Positions 55,439 to 64,000 of a DNA stretch of 64,000 bases are shown here, one piece after another (the stretch's first letter is position 1; each line of letters opens with the position of its first letter). The DNA comes from Heterohyrax brucei (Eukaryota; Chordata; Mammalia; Hyracoidea; Procaviidae): assembly GCA_028571685.1 (NCBI GenBank), contig CM053154.1:18260001-18324000 (forward strand), in the 5' to 3' direction. Position numbers and translations under genes: made by a program. The notes under the pieces are model-generated. The model had not been told where the DNA came from. It made no database searches and was given only the letters and a program-made list of their open reading frames with translations.

Positions 55439-58400
55439 ATGTAAAAACTAAAGAGATTTTGTGGCCATCTTGTTTTAATACATAAAGCTCTTTGGAGACT
55501 TAAATATGTATATTTTCTATATAATAAAAGTGTAAGCAACCACTAAAAATTTTTAAGCCTCTGAGTATTAAGTTTTTACAGATGTCTTTATTCATCACTC
55601 AGAAGGAACATGTGTGTCATACTGAGGAAGTGCACACTTACAAGGACCTTTGGCTTCAGAGGGTAGCAGGTATCAAGAGCTAGTGTTTGAGAAATGCATA
55701 ATATGATTCGTGATCACTTAAAGAGAGTACACAGACACTCGCAAGTAACTCAGAGATGATGTGAGGCCACCTGTCCCAAACTGGACCACCTACTGAATGG
55801 TGCTGAAATCCAGTGTCCACTTTGCAGCTTTCTGCTCTTTTTCTCCTTTGATCTCAGACTGAGTTAAGAGCACCTGCCTCTACTGGTCCTTTGCAGGACA
55901 CCTTTAGATTATTGCTTCAGATCTTCTGTCCGTGGAAAAGAAAATTTAAGAAAAGTGTGTTAAATGAAAGTAAGGAGAAGTGAAAGGGCAGACTCTAAAA
56001 GCTGAAGTATACGGAGCATTGATTCAGGAACTTTTTAACAATTCTTTTACTGTTTTTCAGTTTTCTTTCATTACTTATGGGCTGGGAGCATGTTTTATTT
56101 AATGTGTGGTTTTGCTAGAAATCAGATTAGTAGAGAGCATCTTATATTTTATATCAAAACAAGAAGACCACAAACTGCTATTTTAACATCCAAATGCAGA
56201 AACACAACACAGACAATATTTCTTCAGATGGTCTGGATGCACGCTGACTGCATGTGGGGTTTGTGCAGCCACAGTTCTCACACGCCAGAGGGGCTCTGGT
56301 TCTTTTCCTTCGGTTTAAAACTTTCACATACACAGACCAATTTAAGACTACAGAGACCAAGACTAACCCAAAATAAATGTGTCTGTCTCTAAATACCCAA
56401 GCAGGAAGAGAAAACATCCTTCAATCCTAATCCACGAATATATCTTATAAAATAATTTTTTTTTAAATCTAACATTATTAGATTTCTTTCCCCAAAGCTT
56501 AATCATTCCTATATAATAAAAAATGCGGACACTGTCTGAGATAAATAGCTAAATCTTTTCCCTACAGACTACTTCACTTTCCTTTAATGCTATGCCTGTT
56601 CTGTATCTCAAATGACTCAACATTAATTAGTGTGTTTAACAAAACAGGGTTAAAACAAGCATGTTAACTTGTCAATATTCTATTTTAAAAATCACTATGT
56701 TCTTTAACAACACAGAAAGAAATGAACAGTGATCTCTAATTGATGTAATGTTTTTGGAGTCAATGAACATAGACCAAAGAGTCAAAGTGGGTTTTAAGAC
56801 TCACTCTGAACCCACAGAGGGTACGGAAGGGCCAGGGTCTGAGTGCTACAGCGCTTAGCTCTCTCCTGTGTAAGCGTGTGTGTGCGCACGGCAGGGGAGG
56901 GCTGAGGGACACGTGCCTGCGGCCTCAAGCAGTAACCCCAGAGCTCCTCCCAAAGCCATCCCGGCGGCTCTTCCTGGATAGTCTACCAAGATCCCTGTCT
57001 TGTTGGGTCGGCACCCTCGTTGGCATCTGGAGGACCAGAGGTGCTGGAACTGAGAATGCACCACAGGAGAAGGCATACAGAGAAGGGTGGGAGAGGCTAT
57101 GGAGAAGGAAGAGTTGGAAGGGAACTAGACGATGGAGTGAGAATGTGTCAAAGACTGTGGGAGACCAAGAGAGAGGAAGATCATTAGAGACAAGACATCA
57201 CCACTGAGAAGTTCTGGACCACTCATTTTACTCTTAAACTGGAAAGCTCTGCTGTGAAACAAGCAGTATATGCATTCCTTATGATTAATAATGAGCTTAG
57301 ACCTTCAATATAATACTGAAACAAGGAGACTGTTCACACCTGTGACTCATACCCAAATTCAATTCTTTACATAACTTACACAGTAACTGAATACTTTCAA
57401 AATACACTCAAATAGCAAGTGTTCTTAGATTAAAAAGACACAAATGAGTCAGGACAAAGGCTCTGTCTGCATTCTGATCACAGTAGCTCATCTGTATTCT
57501 ATCACATATCTTTCACTGAGGTTTTATTCCTCCTCTTGTACAGTATACTTTTCAAGTATGGCTTTGGCATCCATTTCCTACAGTAAACAAGTAATAGGGC
57601 TCAAATTCTACCTCTGGCATTTCTAAAGAAAAGACTGTTTCAGGCACAGTAACTGGTAAGTTAATTGTCACGATACTATCAGCCTAAGACAAACAGCACC
57701 TGAAGGCGCTAAAACATTTGGTAAGTGACTTAAAAATGCAAAAGATAGTAAGAAAAAGAATCAAAGAACCTAGGTTACGGTACCCAAATTAATAGAATGG
57801 ATGTTGTTGCCTTTTTTTTTTTTCCGAATGAAAATTAACGCGACTCTTTGGAATAAAATCTGTGAAATTTTTACCACAGCACCACTGGAAGGAAGAGCAG
57901 CAGGCACTCTCATTACCAGCTCAGGGCTCTAGAGTTCCATTGGTCATGTGGCTGTGTAACAGACCTCCTAATTGAGACTACTGAGCGTCAATTCTCTACG
58001 CTGCCCACACCCTTGGGGCTCAACTTGGCTGGAGATTAGGACTCCAAATTCAAGACAGTTAACTCAAGTGGATCCTTAAGGCTACTCAGCAATCACAGGT
58101 ATTTTCCTAGTCACTCTTTCCTCCCTGTACCCTCTTCAAACCCTAAAATCTTCTCTCCCTGATCGCCTTCCCCTTCAGCTGATGGCTCTGCTCCCTGTTT
58201 GCTTCCCACCTAGTCCCAGCTACCCATCTAGGCTTCTGGAACAGACACTGGGCTGGTCCGGGGTCCCCTTGAAACACATGGCACCTGGGAAACTATGCTT
58301 GATTTTGCTCCTGCTTGCCTGCCCACTTTTCAGAATTGCTGGATCCTCCTTCTCTCCTTCACCTCTTTATGCTGGCGCACCTAGAACAGTGCTACTCAAG

Positions 58401-58584
58401 GTTTAGTATGAACCGGTATGAATCCACAAATCAGTCAGAAGCCCAGAAATTGAGAGTAAACACTTAGAAGCTTTTATGGAAATCTGATTTTGTCATGATG
58501 TCCAAACACGTAATTCATAGCTTTTATTTTTATTTTTTTTTAAATAATTTCATTACGAGGGCTTATGCTCCTGTAGCCAGTCTG

Positions 58585-59040
58585 AGACAGAACAGCACAA
58601 AATGGAAAGAGCCCTGAACTAAGACCTAGCAGAAGTGGTTCAGATCTCTGCTGCGGACTTCATGCAATGCATGCCCTTAGGAAACAAAGTCACTTCATTT
58701 CTTTGGGCCGTTATTGTTGCTGAGTGCACTGAAGTTGGCTCTGAATTACAGCAACCCGACAAACGACAGAATGAAACACCGCCCGAGCCCGACCGCCCGA
58801 GCCCGGGCCGTCCTCAGCCTCGGGGTGTGTGTGCGCCCACTGCTGCAACCAGCGCTGGTCCGTCTCATGGGGGGCCCTTCTACTTGGTGACAGCCTTCCC
58901 CAGGGACTGATCCCTTCTGATAACACACCCAAAGTACGGCAGATGAAGTAGTTTGTGCCATTAGCTTCCTTACTTGTAAAACAAGGAGATAAAATAAATG
59001 CCGTCTTGATGTCTTCAGACGCTAAGGCTCCCAATTGGTG
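58585..59040 (+). repeat. MIR split by a BovB insertion
   Basis: MIR text 58585-58709 ('aatggaaagagccctgaact', 'gaaacaaagtcacttcattt') resumes at about 58945 ('gcttccttacttgtaaaaca', 'aggagataaaataaatgc'). The RTE fragment 58712-58942 lies between the two halves. Confidence 0.7.
58712..58942 (-). mobile_element. RTE/BovB LINE 3' end inside a MIR
   Basis: Antisense 'ttattgttgctgagtgcact' (tail), 'gacagaatgaaacaccgccc', 'ccccagggactgatcccttc', 'aacacacccaaagtacg'. It carries an unusually GC-rich expansion at 58783-58812. Confidence 0.8.
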
Positions 59041-59862
59041 TGCGGCTACGCTAGTCTGCCTCATGTGATGGACGTGCCCACTTGCCAATTTGGGAATTAC
59101 AACTGACTGGGCCGGGCTGGAGTTAAATGAGATATAAGGGTTTTCCCTGTACCCTCAACTCTGTGAGGGAAAATACAATGGTGTTATAAAACATCTGACA
59201 TTTGGGGGGGAAAAATATTTTTGTTTTTGTTTTGCAAATCTTGACTCTTTCTTGCTTTATAAAAGGTGTCACACAAACAGCCCTATCACACCACCAGTAT
59301 TCCCTAAACAGTGCATCTTGACAGCCTCAGTGCTCCTTTAATGTTCTCCCCAGTCATTGGGTAGATGCTGAAATTCTCCTTTAGTTTTTTTTAGCTTACA
59401 GTGCTGGTCTCTGAAAATAAGACTGTGAAGAAACTGAGTGAATGAAGGGCCTGAAAGCAGAGGAAAGTTAGAGTGCAGAGAGGGAAAAGGTATTAAATAA
59501 TTTGGCGGTTCCCTTTCAGGAGTGTTCAACTCTACGTAGTTCCTTTTGGCAACAAGGCCATGAGGAACAAGATTAGAATAAAGGAGGAGGTATAGATAAA
59601 TCCACATTCCAGATACAGTGCTAAGGACTGAGTGTAACTTTGGGTGAGTTACACTGTTCTTTAACAAAAGGGAGGAAAGTATCTTAAAGACTGAAGTTAC
59701 CAAAGTGACGTTACACTTGGATTCCTTTTTCATATGACCTACTTCAAATCCTATCCAACTATAGAGTGGGGAAAAAAAAAATCATACTACAAATGAGAAA
59801 AAAATACTAGAATAAACAACAAAAGCTCATGTGATATTTACTTTCTGAGATCACAATCATAC

Positions 59863-60082
59863 CTTCAGCTGTTAGAAACCAGCAACTGGGTGCCCCTTCA
59901 GTTAGCTTGGTTCCTGATGGGAGGTCTAATTTTAGCTTGAACTGAAGAGTCTGCCCTGCAGATGCAGAGACTGGAGAAAGACGAATCCTTGGAGCTGATT
60001 TAGGGAGCCTGGGTACTGTCTGCTGTTTGTCTGGAAGGAAAGGACCATCGACCACAGAGTTTTCAGCTCTGTTTACAGGGAG
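59863..60082 (-). CDS. NHLRC2: NHLRC2 penultimate coding exon
   Basis: The acceptor 'attttgtag' precedes CTCCCTGTAAACAGAGC at 60082, and the donor GTATGA follows GCTGAAG at 59863. It encodes [16 protein letters not shown], then [20 protein letters not shown] and [13 protein letters not shown] to SCWFLTAE. This is the linker after the last propeller blade and the start of the C-terminal beta domain. It ends with one base of a glycine codon. 220 bases, intact. Confidence 0.95.
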
Positions 60083-60724
60083 CTACAAAATAAGAAATTC
60101 TGCTATTAAAGTACACACACTGTACAGTGAGAGAACTTAAGTTTTTAAACTTTAAAACTAAAAGTTCTATGTCAATGAAACTACCACTCATCTAAATCAG
60201 AACATGTTTAGTTAGATGTCAAGGTCATTTTGTAGGTACAGAAAAAATTTCACCTGGCAAAAAGCTTATCGACACAAATGACAATGAAACTAACTGTTCC
60301 ATATGGTTAGAGATGATAAACCTGATCAGTTTAAGTGCAGTGAATTAATACACATTTTCATCACCTCCACTGCAGCGATAAGATGTCATGCTCACTGTAC
60401 CCAAGTCTTGTCAAAAGAAATTAATTTTTTAATTACAAAACATGCACTTTAGGAACTCCCAGAAGCTTAGGGGAAAAAAATTCTTACAGAGATACTCTGT
60501 GATGGACACTTCTTTAAAATTCTACTACGGGCCATGTCTAGAGCCTTAAAAATTGGTTATTTAAGTTTCTTCCACTCTAATTTTCAATGTCTTGTGATTG
60601 TGGCTTCCAGAGCTTCCTACAGAAGATTGTCTGTTAATGGATTCACCTTAGGAAATATACAGTACCTACTGATGTAAGGAATATTAAAAACAGAAACACC
60701 CCAATCCACATATTATATGTCAGT

Positions 60725-60882
60725 GCTGTTGCTTGGCACTGTTGAGTTGGTTCCAACTCATGGTGACCCTATAGGACAGAGCAAAACTGTCCCATAGAAT
60801 TTCCAAGGAGCACGGGGGAGATATGAACGGCTGACCTCTTGGTTAGTAGCTGTAGCACTGAACCATGACGCCACCAGGGTTT
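60725..60882 (-). repeat. AfroSINE in NHLRC2 intron
   Basis: Antisense: 'ggcactgttgagttggttcc' to 'gcactgaaccatgacgccac'. Confidence 0.9.
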
Positions 60883-61193
60883 CCAATGTGTGAATAGTGT
60901 GTATCAGTACCTTCAAAAACAGATCTGAGTCCCTGCCTGTCCCCATTCCACCTTTCTCAACCTCTCAGCACAGATGAAACTTTTAAGCATCACAAGACAC
61001 CCTGAAAGTAGTCCTGTCCGTCAGATTATCAAGGTTCACATCACAGGCGTTCACTTGCTACTAGGTCTCCACCTACCACACATGTGGGTATATATTCAGT
61101 CACCACTGGGGACAGCCTAACCAAACATGCCTGTGAGCGTCTTAATTCATTCTTAAGAGGATACTCTTTAATTTACACTCTAAAGTTACTTAC

Positions 61194-61403
61194 CACAGAA
61201 ATTGTTTTGGTTTCTAAATCCATCACTTTAATTTGATGATTATTTGTGTCTGCCACATATAATAATCGACCATTCTCTCCAATGCACAAGCCTCCTGGCT
61301 CATTAAAAGTTGACTCTGAAAAGCTGGAACTGATAACATTACTTGCATCTCCTGTTCCCGCTAATGTTAAACAGTTTTTGGTTTTTGGATCCACAACTTT
61401 AAT
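61194..61403 (-). CDS. NHLRC2: NHLRC2 internal exon, NHL repeat
   Basis: The acceptor 'tctttag' precedes ATTAAAGTTGTGG at 61403, and the donor GTAAGT follows TCTGTG at 61194. Seventy codons: [19 protein letters not shown], then [20 protein letters not shown] and [18 protein letters not shown]. The [14 protein letters not shown] stretch is a textbook NHL repeat strand pattern. Intact, phase 0 at both ends. Confidence 0.97.
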
Positions 61404-62308
61404 CTAAAGAAGAAAGCAAAATGAACTTATCTGGTCAATGTCATGTTTGTAGTATGAAGCAGGCTAGAGAATTTCTGATTGCTGTTACTATTCCTAATCT
61501 TAGAAAAGACATTTCTGTAATTTGTTGAAAAAGTCAAACATTCAAATTATAGTTTAAGGAGAGGACTCCATCCTAACAGCTAAAAGCTTGGCCAAATTCC
61601 CAGTTACTTCTTGTGTTCTACAAGCAATCTTTGATGAGATATTTCTGGGATTTTGTACTGATTTTAAAAATTCAGTTCCTCTTCATGATGGAACACACTT
61701 TCATAATCAAACTGACTTTTTACTAATGAGCATGTAACACTGGCTGAGGATTTGCTGCTTTTATTAAACTCAGTAATTCCTAGTCACACCTCAAGTATAT
61801 TAAATTTATGCTCTCCCATCAAAGTAATTAATAATTATTTTCCATTGATTTTTATTAAAAAAAATGCAATAAAAACTGCAACAACTAACAGACAATGCAG
61901 TAGAAACAAAAAGTGGAAATGCTGCTGAAAAAGGAATTATTTGCTAACAGACAGCATAACTGTGTAACAGCTCAACACGCTGCTTTGTTAGTTAATATTT
62001 CATTTCCCTCTTCCTGGCCTTTTCCTACTGACTGAATTAGTTATTAAGCAGCTTTGAGGGGTTGAAATTCCCATCATCTGCCGGCAGCCACTGGGAATCT
62101 GCTGAGGGATTTCCCACTTTAGATGACCATCATAACCCCTTTGCCATGAAAGGACCCAGAAAACACAGAAGTCTGCATGTATCTGTCAAAGACGGTGAAA
62201 CCTCTCTCAGTTCCAGAGTGGCAGCTGTAGGAGGCTCTCACAGATCTCTCAGCATGTTAAATGCCACACATGGAAAACAAGGAGTTACATAATTCTGTCA
62301 AGACTCAC

Positions 62309-62431
62309 CTTGTGATTATAGGAGTCTGCCACGTACAGCAGACTCCTCTTCTTGTCCCAAGTCACTCCCAGTGGGTGCTGCAGCTTGGCAGTGATTCCGA
62401 CTCCATCAACATCACCAAAGGCAAATAAATT
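62309..62431 (-). CDS. NHLRC2: NHLRC2 internal exon, NHL repeat
   Basis: The acceptor 'ataaaag' precedes AATTTATTTGCCTTTGG at 62431, and the donor GTGAGT follows AATCACAAG at 62309. Forty-one codons: [40 protein letters not shown] and K, one NHL blade that continues into the next exon. Phase 0 at both ends. Confidence 0.97.
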
Positions 62432-62907
62432 CTTTTATTTTTTTAAAAAGGAAAAAAACCCAGCATTTATTAGAATTTCTGCATTGCTTTAAGTATAAAG
62501 AGGAAGTTCAGATGGTTGCATATGCTATGTAACTTAAGGGGGAAAGTCTGATTTTCATACTAATAGGACTAGGGACTTCATTCAAAAGGCCAGAACAGAA
62601 AGGACAGAATTTGGGACTTGCATTAAGTTTTATCACAATAGTCATACAACTGGTCAGGAACATGTTAAGTCTGCTAGTCTGCTGCTTTTCCCACTCCACT
62701 GACAAATATCTCAGTCACAGTTCTTTTCTCTCTCCAGTAATTTAGTATTTTATCCTTTCTTTCTCCCTGAAGCATTAACGCTTACATGTAGCCAAGGAGA
62801 ATCAGTGTTGCAGTCTTAAGATGGTTTTATTTCCTTCACTCTGACTTCCATTTTCATTTATGAGGCCAAGAGCTAGAGCTCCTAAATTTTCATTAATTCT
62901 CATTTCA

Positions 62908-64000
<1,093 letters not shown>

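Larger units (their letters stand above)
54578..59862 (-). other. NHLRC2 last intron
   Basis: About 5.3 kb with donor GTATGA at 59862 and acceptor TAG at 54578-54580. It contains AfroSINEs at 55020 and 55312, an (AAT)n tract, and a MIR split by BovB near 58585-59040. Open frames within (for example 56878-57207 and 59338-59733) show no family resemblance. Confidence 0.8.

Noticed and set aside
59338-59733. 131-codon minus-strand frame inside the last NHLRC2 intron
   Set aside because: No splice context, no NHLRC2 similarity and no family signal.

Overview
The window is mammalian nuclear DNA from an afrotherian, most likely a paenungulate such as an elephant or manatee. The basis is the repeat load: dozens of tRNA-derived AfroSINE copies in both orientations (A-box-like 'ggcatagtggttaagtgct', B-box-like 'gcagttcgaatccaccag', tail near 'gagttggaatcaactcgac') together with many RTE/BovB-type LINE pieces. 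There are no bacterial genes, operons or CRISPR arrays.

The only functional gene I can support is the 3' half of NHLRC2 on the minus strand. Five coding exons lie at 63196-62965, 62431-62309, 61403-61194, 60082-59863 and 54577-54321. They have intact frames and splice sites, compatible phases and the natural stop. They encode the last ~346 residues: part of the NHL beta-propeller and the C-terminal beta domain. The upstream exons lie beyond base 64000. From 54320 leftward the sequence is the candidate 3' UTR and then intergenic DNA. In human the next gene downstream of NHLRC2 is ADRB1; it is not in this window.

Layout. 1-4606: decayed class I (gammaretrovirus-like) provirus with a tRNA-Phe-type primer site, relics of gag, pol and perhaps env, two LTRs, and a mariner element inserted in gag. 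4607-9934: AfroSINEs and BovB 3' ends, including a SINE inserted in a SINE. 9935-13575: an antisense old L1 3' region directly abutting a nearly full-length RTE/BovB LINE whose YADD region is deleted. 13690-29440: SINEs, MIR/L2, MaLR-like LTRs, a tRNA-Gly-like relic and two more mariner fold-back elements. 29443-30394: a separate Tc1/mariner-superfamily transposon with terminal inverted repeats and TA target duplication. 30400-46050: more SINE/BovB/L1 and a fourth mariner element. 46073-54320: repeat-poor sequence on the NHLRC2 3' side. 54321-64000: NHLRC2 exons and introns.

The repeats form a layered record: ancient MIR/L2/L1M/MaLR, then mariner and ERV, then BovB LINEs and the AfroSINEs that share their 3' tail. 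The points most worth a second look are the four-copy mariner derivative whose left arm is an inverted copy of its own transposase 3' end, the single Tc1/mariner-superfamily element at 29443, and two same-region SINE-in-SINE insertions. I found no evidence of a new functional system; most open frames here are chance frames or transposon relics.
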